This document shows positions 39,079 through 48,088 of a stretch of 64,000 nt of DNA, one piece after another; position 1 is the first letter of the stretch; every line of letters starts with the position of its first letter. The translations under genes were made by a program, and so were the position numbers. Source of the stretch: Candidatus Thiodiazotropha sp. CDECU1 (lineage in GTDB: Bacteria > Pseudomonadota > Gammaproteobacteria > Chromatiales > Chromatiaceae); the NCBI RefSeq assembly GCF_963455295.1, contig NZ_OY734020.1, positions 868,001-932,000 on the forward strand. The letters run 5' to 3'. Under the pieces are notes generated by a model. The model did not search any database and was not told the origin of the DNA. It worked only from the letters and a program-made list of their open reading frames with translations.

Positions 39079-39342
39079 CTACAACAACCCCTCCTTATGC
39101 AGCACCCGTTTGAGTTGATTAGGGTTGAAGCCTACGAACTTCTCATCGCCGATAACTATCAGAGGTACACTCTGACCCCCGATCTCGAAGAATTGTTTCT
39201 GCATTTTTCCCGGTTTACCCACATTGAAATCCAAAAAAGGAACCTTTTTCCTTTTTAACCATCGCTTGAGATGCTGGCAATGGGGGCATCTCAGTGTGGT
39301 ATAGATTACCACCCGTGCAGATTTTATATTGATTACTGACAT
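39079..39342 (-). CDS. Glutaredoxin-family protein
   Basis: An 87-residue thioredoxin-fold protein with the redox motif CPHC in TTLRCPHCQHLKRWL near residues 17-20, the cis-proline segment QSVPLIVIGD, and GFNPNQLKRVL at the end, matching glutaredoxin/NrdH-like proteins that select small redox partners. I use the ATG at 39342; the frame stays open to a TTG at 39366, which is less likely. It sits on the minus strand, convergent with fba. Electron donor (glutathione or thioredoxin reductase) cannot be decided. Confidence 0.85.
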   Translation of the reverse strand: MSVINIKSARVVIYTTLRCPHCQHLKRWLKRKKVPFLDFNVGKPGKMQKQFFEIGGQSVPLIVIGDEKFVGFNPNQLKRVLHKEGLL

Positions 39343-39496
39343 ACCAGACAATGAGTTACACCACAATTTCCGAGTCAGTCGATTCTGTCTAAATGCATGA
39401 TCATGTAACCTAAAGTTACCCTTGTTATAAATGAAGCGGCAAGATATCAGAAAAATTGATGCCTGTGACGAATCAAATTCATGAAAAGCTGCTGTA

Positions 39497-40402
39497 CTAT
39501 TGTTTTTCCCAATTACCTGTCAGGCGCTTCTCCGCCTCTTGATATTTTTCTGCCGTTTTGACGATTATCTCTTGAGGTAACTCAGGGCCGGGTGGGGTTT
39601 TATCCCAATCGAGTGTCTCCAGATAGTCTCTTACGAACTGTTTGTCAAAGCTGGGAGGACTGCATCCAGGGCGATACGAACTTGCCGGCCAGAAGCGAGA
39701 CGAATCGGGTGTCAAGACTTCATCGATAAGATGGATGGTCCCTTCTCCATCGACGCCAAACTCAAATTTCGTGTCTGCGATAATAATACCTCTTTCCTGG
39801 GCGTAGTCAGCAGCCTGATTATAGATTTCCAGGCTTAGATCCCGGACCTGACTGGCAACATCTTTCCCTAGCAGCGCCTCTGCCTGTTCAAATGAGATAT
39901 TAACATCATGACCGCCGACCTCCGCTTTGGTTGAGGGGGTGAAGATTGGCTGCGGCAGCTTGGCGGCCTGTTGCAACCCCTCAGGTAGAGGAATACCACA
40001 TACACTGCCGGATTGCTGATAGTCCTTCCATCCAGACCCGATCAGGTAACCCCTGACGATTGCCTCCACCGGGAGTGGTTTTAATCTCTCCACCAGCATC
40101 CAGCGATCCCCCAGGATTTCCCGCTGCACAGGGTCTGTTACAATCTTCTCCAGGGGGATATCCGTGAGATGGTTGGGTACGATATGGCGGCTGCGGTTGA
40201 ACCAGAAGTTTGCCACCCTGGTCAATACCTCCCCCTTACCGGGTATGGGTTGTGGCAACACCACATCAAACGCTGACAGCCGGTCGGTGGTGACAATCAG
40301 CAGGTGATCCTCATCCACCTCATAGATGTCACGAACCTTGCCCCGATTGAGCAACTTCAGGTTTAAGCTGGATTCGAAGAGTGTATTGCTAGTTTTATTC
40401 AT
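39497..40402 (-). CDS. purC: Phosphoribosylaminoimidazole-succinocarboxamide synthase PurC
   Basis: Purine biosynthesis enzyme joining CAIR and aspartate to give SAICAR. The 301-residue length and sequence ([77 protein letters not shown]) match the longer SAICAR synthetase type rather than the about 240-residue enterobacterial one. It stands alone on the minus strand after a glutaredoxin gene. A TATAAT sits 26 bases upstream of the start on that strand. Confidence 0.96.
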   Translation of the reverse strand: MNKTSNTLFESSLNLKLLNRGKVRDIYEVDEDHLLIVTTDRLSAFDVVLPQPIPGKGEVLTRVANFWFNRSRHIVPNHLTDIPLEKIVTDPVQREILGDRWMLVERLKPLPVEAIVRGYLIGSGWKDYQQSGSVCGIPLPEGLQQAAKLPQPIFTPSTKAEVGGHDVNISFEQAEALLGKDVASQVRDLSLEIYNQAADYAQERGIIIADTKFEFGVDGEGTIHLIDEVLTPDSSRFWPASSYRPGCSPPSFDKQFVRDYLETLDWDKTPPGPELPQEIIVKTAEKYQEAEKRLTGNWEKQ

Positions 40403-40428
40403 TTCACGGGCCGGGCATGCAAAATTCC

Positions 40429-40434
40429 ATTATA
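40429..40434 (-). promoter_or_regulatory. Candidate -10 element for purC
   Basis: A perfect TATAAT lies on the minus strand 26 bases before the purC ATG. No recognisable -35 is found at 16-18 bases (TTAGGG is the best), so this is a partial promoter match. Confidence 0.3.
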
Positions 40435-40560
40435 CCTAATGCTGTAATAAGCCCTAAAAAAAATGTCAATAAAAACGGAACAAGCAAGGTGTTGATCAAT
40501 GAGATCTCAAGGTAAACCAAGTAAGATTGGCACAACCACAGGAATAATCGTGACACCGGG

Positions 40561-41007
40561 GTGGCTTCCGTGAACGCACCAGTTACCTATCTGCAAGCCT
40601 TCAAGGGGAGTTTCACCTCAACCTTGAGGTGGCACCAGTTGGACGACTTATGGCAGGTGCTGATGGATGATGCCGATGGTGGCTGGTATATCTATGCCAT
40701 AGGCGAGCCTCCACCCACATCGGCTGCCGATGCAGAGATGATGCTAAAGTTCATCGAAGGCATAGATGAGCTTTTGCGCAATGAACATAACGAGGAGTAT
40801 TGCGGCATCGTCTATGCGGATAATCTTCAACAGCCAGCTTTCATCAAAATCTATGATCCGAATAACCTGGGTGTCTCCTGTGGCTATAGCGACAACCCGC
40901 CTCTACCTGGTTGGATACTGAGCAAATTGCCCCCCGTGGATCTGCCAGCCACGCTTGTGCCGAAGAACCGCAAGCGTTGGTGGCAAGCCCTGTGGAGTAA
41001 ACCCTGA
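40561..41007 (+). CDS. Unknown 148-residue protein
   Basis: I do not recognise this protein. It is acidic and soluble, rich in Trp, Tyr, Asp and Pro, with no signal peptide or membrane helix. The middle (AEMMLKFIEGIDELLRNEHNEEYCG) is helical, and the following segment (GIVYADNLQQPAFIKIYDPNNLGVSCGYSDNPPLPGW) contains alternating strands. It ends in a basic, Trp-rich tail (KRWWQALW). Start is GTG at 40561 with ACCGGG upstream; a second GTG at 40570 is possible. It lies alone between divergent purC and the downstream ParS-like gene on the same strand, 75 bases apart. Codon use resembles its neighbours. Confidence 0.7.
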   Translation: MASVNAPVTYLQAFKGSFTSTLRWHQLDDLWQVLMDDADGGWYIYAIGEPPPTSAADAEMMLKFIEGIDELLRNEHNEEYCGIVYADNLQQPAFIKIYDPNNLGVSCGYSDNPPLPGWILSKLPPVDLPATLVPKNRKRWWQALWSKP

Positions 41008-41082
41008 ATTATCTCGGGGTTTAGGTATGGGAATCGTGCTATGCTCCTTAACCAAGTTATTTTGTAGGGAATTGGGTGGAGT

Positions 41083-41526
41083 ATGACAGCTGCTGAAGAT
41101 ACCAGTGTTGGCAGGAGCTTGAGTGACCGACTGGAAATCACTCGAGGCGTGATGAATATGTTCGAAGGCTGGGGTCTGCATACCGAAGAGATCATGGCAT
41201 TGCTGGATATGCAGGGAAAGGCGCGCCATTTTGCCCAGTATCGCTACAATAAGCCGCTACCCGATAGCCCCGACCTCATGCGCCGGGTGGAGTACCTTGT
41301 ACGTATCGATGACGCATTGCGTACCACCTATCCCACCAACCCGGGCATGGGTAAGCGTTGGCTGCGCCAGCGCAGCCATAAATTCAATACCAACAGCCCC
41401 TTGTCGATGATGATCGGTGATGGAGAGCAGGGTATGATCTATGTGCTTTCCAGGCTTGACTGTACTTTCGCCTGGGACCAGAGCGGCTCGACACCCTCTT
41501 CCAGGCAACTCAATACTCAACACTAA
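41083..41526 (+). CDS. MbcA/ParS/Xre-type (DUF2384) protein without a RES partner
   Basis: A 147-residue protein whose C-terminal half (about residues 75-135) matches the toxin-binding domain of MbcA/ParS antitoxins: a helix with RRVEYLVRIDDALRTTYP, then W-L-R, then FNTNSPLSMMIGDGEQGMIYVLSRLD. The N-terminal half is helical and may include a DNA-binding helix-turn-helix (ITRGVMNMFEGWGLHTEEIM onward). Such proteins normally sit next to a RES-domain NAD-degrading toxin; none is seen on either side (an unknown gene upstream, a metallo-hydrolase on the other strand downstream). It may be a regulator that no longer has, or never had, a toxin. GTAGGGAATTGGGTGGAGT precedes the ATG, with GGAG close by. 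Confidence 0.7.
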   Translation: MTAAEDTSVGRSLSDRLEITRGVMNMFEGWGLHTEEIMALLDMQGKARHFAQYRYNKPLPDSPDLMRRVEYLVRIDDALRTTYPTNPGMGKRWLRQRSHKFNTNSPLSMMIGDGEQGMIYVLSRLDCTFAWDQSGSTPSSRQLNTQH

Positions 41527-41554
41527 AAACTCAAAGCTTTTTCTTGTGTCTGTG

Positions 41555-42514
41555 CTACGCCTGTTCCAGGCGAGTCAGCCACACATCCAAGCCCTGTGCG
41601 TCCAGGTGCAGGTCCATGGCCATCCGCTGTTCAATGATATCGGCTGACTGGCGGCAGCCATGAGCCTGAAGTTCAGCAAGCATCCAATCCTTCAAGCTGT
41701 TGCGAATATCTGCTACCCGTTGTTCCCCGGGAGATGCGTTGGATGACTTGGCAATGGTTGCGAACTCGTCAATATAGCGACTCAGTTTTTCCGCCATCGT
41801 CTGGGGTGTTCCGATTTCCCCATAGTGGGTGAGATAGATCCGTTCGGGGGCAAGGGAAATTAATCGCGCCAGAGTGGCCTGCCATGCCACGGGATCGAAT
41901 TGCACGGGGGTTGTTGTGGGCATGATGAAGTGACCATCCTCAGTATCGAATTCTCGATAGGATAAACCGAAGGTATCACCACTGAAGATGGCCTGGCTCA
42001 GGGCATCGTAGATACAGAAATGGTGTCGAGCGTGGCCGGGTGTATCCAATATCAACAGCTCCCTGTTGCCAAATCTCACCCGGGTCTCGTCGGGTGCTTC
42101 GATGACCCGCTCCTCGGCAATTGGGGTCAATGTTCCGAACTGCTGCGCGAATTGCGCTTCACCATAGACAGCAGTGGCGCCGGCGATCAGTTTCGAAGGA
42201 TCGATCATGTGTTTGGCGCCGTAGGGGTGGATCACCAGCGATGCATTGGGTAACCGACGCATCAGTTCACCGGCGCCGCCGGCATGATCGAGATGTACGT
42301 GAGTGGGTATGACATATTTTACCTGGGAGGGCTGAATCCCTTTCGCCGCCAGGAGTTGCATGAGATAGGGAACGGTATGGCTGGTCCCGGTATCGATAAA
42401 CACTGCTTCACCCTCGGACTCCAAGAGATAACAGGCCGCCAGTTCGGGGCGCTGATAATGGGTGTCTATACAGGTTATCTGGTTTGCGTAATCGATGATG
42501 TCGAGATCCGGCAT
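41555..42514 (-). CDS. Metallo-beta-lactamase-fold hydrolase
   Basis: A 319-residue soluble protein with the beta-lactamase-like metal site: the HxHxDH motif in PTHVHLDHAGGAG near residue 73, a later histidine in DTPGHARHHFC, the aspartate in IFSGDTFGLSY and a final LTHYGEIG histidine. This pattern fits glyoxalase II-like or general MBL hydrolases acting on thioesters or similar. The ATG at 42514 has AGGTGA five bases upstream; a GTG at 42523 directly after plsY is the alternative. It is downstream of plsY on the minus strand, probably co-transcribed. Substrate unknown. Confidence 0.88.
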   Translation of the reverse strand: MPDLDIIDYANQITCIDTHYQRPELAACYLLESEGEAVFIDTGTSHTVPYLMQLLAAKGIQPSQVKYVIPTHVHLDHAGGAGELMRRLPNASLVIHPYGAKHMIDPSKLIAGATAVYGEAQFAQQFGTLTPIAEERVIEAPDETRVRFGNRELLILDTPGHARHHFCIYDALSQAIFSGDTFGLSYREFDTEDGHFIMPTTTPVQFDPVAWQATLARLISLAPERIYLTHYGEIGTPQTMAEKLSRYIDEFATIAKSSNASPGEQRVADIRNSLKDWMLAELQAHGCRQSADIIEQRMAMDLHLDAQGLDVWLTRLEQA

Positions 42515-42523
42515 CCGGTTCAC

Positions 42524-43129
42524 CTATTTTTCACTTTCGTCTTGATTGCGGATGGAACCTTCTGCCCCTTGCAGCAGGTTCTGGATGTTGGAGCGGTGGC
42601 GCCAGAAGAGTATGGACGACATTGCAATTTGCATAACCACGAGGGCTGGTTCGGGCCAGATCAGCCAGACGATCAAGGGGGCCAACGCCATAGAAATCAG
42701 TGCTGAAAGAGAGGAGATATTGACCACCTTTGCGATAAATAGCCAGATCAATGCAACTGCCAGGCCGATTCCCCAATGCAGTCCAAATTGCACTCCCAGG
42801 GCAGTTGCAACCCCTTTGCCGCCTTTGAATCCGAAAAAGATTGGATAGAGGTGACCCAGAAAGGCCGCCATGCCGGTCAAGGCGAGAACCATGGTGGTTA
42901 CCCCAAGCAGGTGTGCCGCAACCATGGGTAACAGGCCTTTCAAAGAGTCACCGATCAGGGTAATGGCCGCAGCCTTTTTACCGCCGATTCGCAATACATT
43001 GGTAGCCCCGGGATTATTCGATCCCTGACTTCTCGGATCCGGCAGACCCATGACGCGACAGACAAGGATGGCACTTGAAATGGAACCTAATAGATAGGCC
43101 CCAAGAACGAGAAGAGAATCTGTGATCAT
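42524..43129 (-). CDS. plsY: Acyl-phosphate glycerol-3-phosphate acyltransferase PlsY
   Basis: Inner-membrane enzyme that makes lysophosphatidic acid from glycerol-3-phosphate and acyl phosphate, starting phospholipid synthesis. The 201-residue protein has about five transmembrane helices and the three PlsY motifs: GSISSAILVCR near the N-terminus, GSNNPGATNVLR, and GHLYPIFFGFKGGKGVATALG. It is divergent from folB, an arrangement common in gammaproteobacteria, and its stop directly abuts the following hydrolase gene. Confidence 0.96.
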   Translation of the reverse strand: MITDSLLVLGAYLLGSISSAILVCRVMGLPDPRSQGSNNPGATNVLRIGGKKAAAITLIGDSLKGLLPMVAAHLLGVTTMVLALTGMAAFLGHLYPIFFGFKGGKGVATALGVQFGLHWGIGLAVALIWLFIAKVVNISSLSALISMALAPLIVWLIWPEPALVVMQIAMSSILFWRHRSNIQNLLQGAEGSIRNQDESEK

Positions 43130-43312
43130 ATCTGCGTATTTGGTGATTTCAGGGCATATGGAGGTTAAATCAGATGCATGCGTTAGGCTTGTTTGACCGG
43201 GTCATGTTGGAACAGAACCAGCCATATTACAAGGCTTCACAGTGAAAGGGGGTTTGCTCACTGCCTATTCTCCTCTACCATGAGCTTTTTGATAAACAGA
43301 TGGCTAGTATTT

Positions 43313-43669
43313 ATGGATATAGTCTTTATCCGGGATCTGCGAGTCGATACCGTGATCGGTATCTATGACTGGGAGCGGAAGATCAGGCAGACGGTGATTT
43401 TTGATATTGAAATGGGGGCCGATATCGCCACGGCGGCGGCGACCGATGCCATAAAGGATACCCTGGACTACAAATCAGTGAGTAAACGTCTTGTTTCATA
43501 TGCTCAAGAGAGCGAGTTCCAGTTGGTTGAGACCCTGGCTGAACGGTGCGCAGAGATAATTTTGCACGAATTCAATGTCCCTTGGGTCCGTTTGACCCTC
43601 AACAAGGTGGGTGCAGTCAGCGCTGCGCGGGATGTGGGGGTGATCATTGAACGGGGTCAGCGTGACTGA
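43313..43669 (+). CDS. folB: Dihydroneopterin aldolase FolB
   Basis: Folate pathway enzyme cleaving dihydroneopterin to hydroxymethyl-dihydropterin and glycolaldehyde. The 118-residue length is standard. It begins MDIVFIRDLRVDTVIGIYDWE, whose last glutamate and Trp lie near the pterin site, and has TLDYKSVSKRL, FQLVETLAERCAE, RLTLNKVGAV with the catalytic lysine. I take the ATG at 43313; in-frame starts upstream to 43193 would add a tail unlike the family. folK follows eight bases later, so the next pathway step is encoded together. Confidence 0.95.
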   Translation: MDIVFIRDLRVDTVIGIYDWERKIRQTVIFDIEMGADIATAAATDAIKDTLDYKSVSKRLVSYAQESEFQLVETLAERCAEIILHEFNVPWVRLTLNKVGAVSAARDVGVIIERGQRD

Positions 43670-43676
43670 AACCGGG

Positions 43677-44159
43677 ATGGTGAATGTCTGGCTGAGCCTG
43701 GGCAGCAATATGGCACCAGAGAATCATATTCCCCAAGCACTGCACGATCTTGAGGCTATTTTCGGTGATTTGCGGGTCTCCCCGATCTATGAGAGTGAGG
43801 CAGTCGGATTCAAGGGTGACAATTTTCATAATATGGTCGTGGGGATTTCCACAGACCGTTCACCGAGAGAGCTGGTATCGATATTACGCCAACTGGAGGC
43901 GCGGCATGGTAGAGAGCGTGCCCAGGAGAGGTTTAATTCCCGTACCCTGGATATCGATCTACTGACATATGGCGACCGGATCATAGATGAGGGCCCGATA
44001 CAGCTGCCCAGGGACGAAATTCTGAAATATGCCTTCGTCCTGCTGCCCTTGTCGGAGGTTGCGGCTGACGAGATCCATCCTCAGACCGGACTGAGTTACG
44101 GACAATTATGGGACGGGTTTGACCAGCAGGATCAATCCCTGTGGCGGGTCGAGTATTGA
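43677..44159 (+). CDS. folK: Hydroxymethyl-dihydropterin pyrophosphokinase FolK
   Basis: Transfers pyrophosphate from ATP to the pterin made by FolB. The 160-residue protein starts VNVWLSLGSNMAPENHI, has SPIYESEAVGF and FHNMVVGI, and the signature RFNSRTLDIDLLTYGD containing the metal aspartates. I choose ATG 43677, giving the usual VxLSLGSN beginning; GTG at 43662 or TTG at 43647 would overlap folB and are possible. No third folate gene follows; a gene-free stretch of 371 bases begins after it. Confidence 0.94.
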   Translation: MVNVWLSLGSNMAPENHIPQALHDLEAIFGDLRVSPIYESEAVGFKGDNFHNMVVGISTDRSPRELVSILRQLEARHGRERAQERFNSRTLDIDLLTYGDRIIDEGPIQLPRDEILKYAFVLLPLSEVAADEIHPQTGLSYGQLWDGFDQQDQSLWRVEY

Positions 44160-44222
44160 GCTGAGTGACAACAGATGCTTCAAATGGGGTCTGGCAGAGG
44201 CCCAAGATGCTGAATTGAAAGC

Positions 44223-44255
44223 AAAAAAAACCCCGGCACCCAATCCGTGGGCGCC
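44223..44255 (-). terminator. Minus-strand terminator with no gene in front of it
   Basis: Read on the minus strand, GGCGCCC (44249-44255) pairs with GGGTGCC (44235-44241), including one G-U pair, followed by GGGG and a run of eight T (44223-44230). It points away from the DUF1015 gene, and no minus-strand gene precedes it in the gene-free interval 44160-44530. Nothing else firm was identified in that interval. Confidence 0.7.
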
Positions 44256-44530
44256 AGGATCTGTTGTCGCAATAATTGGTTGGCAATTGGTTTCAATCCA
44301 TGGACATCCCTGTACGTTTCTGCGATCCGTTGCGTCCTTGATGCGACGGTTTTAATTCTATGCGATTAACCACAATAAAAATGTAGGTTTGATCCCAAAT
44401 CAACGTAGTCCTTTTCTTACATGGCATGATGATACCGCTTGATTATTCAACGCTTCTTTTGAAACAATCCGTCCCTCACTTGCAATCGGGTCGTTTTGAA
44501 TTGACCTTACACCCCTGAGGAAATATCCCC

Positions 44531-45769
44531 ATGCCGCTGATCAGAGCATTTCCTGGACTGCGTCCTGCCGAAGGGCGGGCTGCCGATGTTGCCGCGCCAC
44601 CCTATGATGTCATGAACGAGGCCGAAGCCAGAGAGATGGCGCGTGGTCGTCCGTGGAGCTTTCTGCATATCTCGAGGCCCGAAATCGACCTTCAGGAGGG
44701 TATCGACCCATACGCCCCCGAGGTCTATGCCAAGGCCGCAGAGAACCTGACGAAGATGGTGCAGGAGGGGATTTTGGTACAGGATGAGAAACCCTGCTTC
44801 TATGTCTATCGCCTGACCATGGGGACCCATGTTCAGACAGGATTGGCGGCGGCTGCTTCGGTTGAGGCCTACGATAACGACCGGATCAAGAAACATGAGT
44901 TCACCCGTCCGGCGAAGGAGGATGACCGGGTACGCCAGGTGGATGCCTTGAATGCCCAGACCGGTCCGGTTTTTCTGGTCTATCCGAGTGCACCGGGCGT
45001 GGATAACCTGCTCGCTGATGTATCCCAGAGCCAGCCTGAGATAGATGTCACAGCCGCTGATGGTGTGCGGCATGAAATCTGGCCCGTGGATGATGATGAA
45101 AAGGTTGCGTTTCTGACCCGTGAGTTCGATCAGATGGCGGCGCTCTATGTGGCTGATGGTCACCATCGTTCAGCGGCGGGTTCAAGGGTGGCTGCCTCGC
45201 GAAAGGCGGCCAATGGGAATCACACCGGGGATGAGCCCTATAACTACTTTCTGAGTGTCATCTTTCCTCACAATCAGATGCAGATACTCGATTACAACCG
45301 GGTCGTCAAGGATCTGAATGGATTGGACAAGGGGACTTTCCTCTCCCGCATCGAAGCGGTTTTCCGGGTCCAGCCCAGTGAGCAGCCGGTAAAGCCAGGG
45401 CAGAGTGGTGAATTCGGAATGTATCTGGATGGGCAGTGGTATCGTCTGCAACTCGATGCGTCCCAGATCCCCAGTGATCCTGTGGCGCGACTGGATGTCA
45501 GTCTGCTGGCAGACAACCTGATTGAACCCATCCTCGGTATTTCCGATCCGCGGCGTGACAATCGAATCGACTTTGTCGGTGGAATCCGTGGCCTGTCAGG
45601 TCTGGAGCAACGGGTCGATTGTGGGGAGATGGCGGTTGCCTTCTCGCTTTTTCCCACCAGTATGGAACAGTTGATGGCGGTAGCGGACGCCGGCGAAGTG
45701 ATGCCGCCCAAGTCCACCTGGTTCGAACCGAAATTGGCGGATGGATTGGTCAGTCACCTGCTTGACTGA
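44531..45769 (+). CDS. DUF1015 family protein
   Basis: A 412-residue soluble protein of the DUF1015 family, found in many bacteria, often near amino-acid genes, with no settled function. Recognisable parts are the N-terminal IRAFPGLRP and APPYDVMNEAEARE, the central KKHEFTRPAKEDDRVRQVD, and YVADGHHRSAAGSR followed by NYFLSVIFPHNQMQILDYNR, which are highly conserved in the family. The DGHHR motif resembles a metal or phosphate binding site but this is not proven. Start ATG 44531 follows CTGAGGAAAT. relA begins seven bases after its stop, so they may be co-transcribed. Confidence 0.85.
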   Translation: MPLIRAFPGLRPAEGRAADVAAPPYDVMNEAEAREMARGRPWSFLHISRPEIDLQEGIDPYAPEVYAKAAENLTKMVQEGILVQDEKPCFYVYRLTMGTHVQTGLAAAASVEAYDNDRIKKHEFTRPAKEDDRVRQVDALNAQTGPVFLVYPSAPGVDNLLADVSQSQPEIDVTAADGVRHEIWPVDDDEKVAFLTREFDQMAALYVADGHHRSAAGSRVAASRKAANGNHTGDEPYNYFLSVIFPHNQMQILDYNRVVKDLNGLDKGTFLSRIEAVFRVQPSEQPVKPGQSGEFGMYLDGQWYRLQLDASQIPSDPVARLDVSLLADNLIEPILGISDPRRDNRIDFVGGIRGLSGLEQRVDCGEMAVAFSLFPTSMEQLMAVADAGEVMPPKSTWFEPKLADGLVSHLLD

Positions 45770-45775
45770 TTTTCA

Positions 45776-47980
45776 ATGGTCACTACCAGTAGCAGACTGC
45801 CGGAGGGGGATAGCGCCGATGCGGCTATTGTTGCCCACTGGTTAGGGATGCTGCCTGCCGAGTTCGACGATCAAGATCGCTTGATGTTACGCAAGGCGGG
45901 GGATATCGCCCTCATGGCGAACCCGGACAAGCGTATTTTGAGTGGCGAAACCCAATTAAGACATGCCCTGTCCGTGGCTGAGATCCTGACCGAATTACGC
46001 ATGGATCGGGAAACGGTTGCCGCGGCGCTGCTGCTGGGGGTTATGCAGGACTCTAGCCTCAGTATTGAAACGCTGCGGCGGGAGTTGGGTGAGAGTACTG
46101 CCCATATGGTGGATGACCTGGCCCGCATCGATCTGCTGACCGATCTCTCCAGTGATGTTGCTGGGCAGGATGAAGGGCAGCATGCGGAGAATCTGCGTCG
46201 CCTGCTGCTGGGTATTGCGGAGGATATTCGAGTCATACTGGTGGTGGTGGCGGAACAGCTTCATCTGATGCGTTCCGCACGCAGGCTATCCCCGGAACTG
46301 AGTCGTCGATTGGCCCAGGAGACCGAGGAGATCTATGCCCCATTGGCAAATCGACTGGGAATCTGGCAGGTCAAGTGGGAACTCGAAGACCTGTCGCTGC
46401 GTTTTCTCCATCCCGAGGAGTATAAACGCATAGCCAGTCTATTGGATGGCCGACGTGCTGACCGGGAACAGTTCATCAAAGAGGTTATCGAGCTGTTGCG
46501 GGAGAAGTTCCAGGCCGCCGGGGTGAATGCGGAAATCAACGGCCGACCCAAGCATATCCATAGCATATGGCGCAAGATGCAGCGTAAGGCAGTGGATATT
46601 GAACAGATCTTCGATCTTCGGGCGGTGCGGGTATTGGTGGATGATATTGCGCAATGCTATGCGGCATTAGGTGTGGTGCATGGATTGTGGAAACATATTC
46701 CCGGCGAATTCGATGACTATATCGCGACCCCAAAGGCCAATCTCTATCGTTCCATTCACACCGCCGTGATCGGCCCGGAGGATAAGACCCTGGAGGTACA
46801 GATTCGCACCCGTGAGATGCATCATCATTCAGAGCTGGGGGTGGCGGCCCATTGGCGCTACAAGGAAAACGCCAAACAGGATAGGGATTTCGAACGAAGA
46901 ATCGTGTGGATGCGGCAATGGCTGGAAAGGAAGGATGAAGGAGCGGAAAGTGGTGCCCTGGCGAATGGAGCGGAGAGTGAACTGGAGGCGACACGGATCT
47001 ATGTGCTGACCCCGATGGGTAAGGTGGTGGAACTGCCCAAGGGTTCGACGCCACTCGATTTTGCCTATGCCATCCATACCGATGTGGGACATCAGTGTCG
47101 CGGGGCCAAGGTGGATGGTCATATCGTGCAGCTCAATCGCCCCTTGCGCAGTGGTGAAACCGTGGAGGTTCTGACGGCCAAGAACGGGACCCCGAGTCGC
47201 GACTGGATCAACCCGCACCTGGGCTACTTGCACTCTTCCAAGGCGCGCAACCGGGTCAAGCAGTGGTTCAAACAACTCGACTATGACCACCATGTGGAGT
47301 TGGGTCGTGCGGCGCTGGAGCGTGAAATGACACGCTTATCAATCAGCGAAAAACCTGACTTGGAAGCTGCCGCCGCCAAGCACAATCTGCTACATACGGA
47401 AGATGTCTACGCGGCGATCGGTCGCGGTGATCTGTCACCCATCCAGGTCGCCGGTCTCGGCAGCCGGGCGAAGGCCGAGTCGCGAGTAAGAGAGATTGGT
47501 GAAACCCAGCGTGACCAGGGGGTGGTTAAAGGGGAGGTGGTGGTGGCCGGTGTTGATGACCTGATGACCACTATCGGACGCTGCTGTAAACCGGTTCCCT
47601 ATGATCCGATTATCGGCTATGTCACCCGGGGACGGGGGGTCACGATCCACCGCTCGGACTGCCCCAATATCCGTGCACTGCAGAAGAGTGAGAGTGATCG
47701 TCTGGTTACCGTGCATTGGAGCATGGAGCAGCAGGAGACCAGCTATGCAGTCGATTTTCTGGTTATCGCCAGCGATAGAAAGGGTCTTTTGCGGGATATA
47801 TCCTCGATTCTGACCAATGAGGACATCGATGTCATCGGGGTGAACACGAATACCGATCGTAAAACCGATTCAGCCAGGATGCGCTTTACGGTCGAGGTAC
47901 GGGATATGGAACAATTAAGTAGATTATTGTCGAAAATTGAGCAGCTTCCGGATGTGAACCTGGTCAAACGACAGGTTTAA
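45776..47980 (+). CDS. relA: GTP pyrophosphokinase RelA (degenerate HD domain)
   Basis: Ribosome-associated (p)ppGpp synthetase of the stringent response. The 734-residue protein has an N-terminal HD-like region (about 40-180) in which the metal-binding HD pair is replaced (GVMQDSS instead of HDxxED), so hydrolase activity is very likely lost, as in RelA rather than SpoT. Then come the synthetase domain (about 240-370, VQIRTREMHHHSELGVAAHWRYK), TGS (YVLTPMGKVVELPKGSTPLDF), the helical/CC region with RCCKPVP and a C-terminal ACT domain. The ribosome site is weak. It sits between DUF1015 and rlmN. A separate SpoT must exist elsewhere to degrade (p)ppGpp; none is in the window. Confidence 0.94.
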   Translation: MVTTSSRLPEGDSADAAIVAHWLGMLPAEFDDQDRLMLRKAGDIALMANPDKRILSGETQLRHALSVAEILTELRMDRETVAAALLLGVMQDSSLSIETLRRELGESTAHMVDDLARIDLLTDLSSDVAGQDEGQHAENLRRLLLGIAEDIRVILVVVAEQLHLMRSARRLSPELSRRLAQETEEIYAPLANRLGIWQVKWELEDLSLRFLHPEEYKRIASLLDGRRADREQFIKEVIELLREKFQAAGVNAEINGRPKHIHSIWRKMQRKAVDIEQIFDLRAVRVLVDDIAQCYAALGVVHGLWKHIPGEFDDYIATPKANLYRSIHTAVIGPEDKTLEVQIRTREMHHHSELGVAAHWRYKENAKQDRDFERRIVWMRQWLERKDEGAESGALANGAESELEATRIYVLTPMGKVVELPKGSTPLDFAYAIHTDVGHQCRGAKVDGHIVQLNRPLRSGETVEVLTAKNGTPSRDWINPHLGYLHSSKARNRVKQWFKQLDYDHHVELGRAALEREMTRLSISEKPDLEAAAAKHNLLHTEDVYAAIGRGDLSPIQVAGLGSRAKAESRVREIGETQRDQGVVKGEVVVAGVDDLMTTIGRCCKPVPYDPIIGYVTRGRGVTIHRSDCPNIRALQKSESDRLVTVHWSMEQQETSYAVDFLVIASDRKGLLRDISSILTNEDIDVIGVNTNTDRKTDSARMRFTVEVRDMEQLSRLLSKIEQLPDVNLVKRQV

Positions 47981-48088
47981 GCACTACCCCGGGTGGCAGG
48001 TTTAGATTGCCAGTCTGCCGTGTCATCGCTAAACTAACGCTTTGTTATTTTATGCTTTTTCTCCTCCTCTATTATCACAAGTTCAATA

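Noticed and set aside
44119-44355. 78-codon plus-strand frame after folK
   Set aside because: Overlaps the end of folK and runs through the A-rich terminator segment; no ribosome site.
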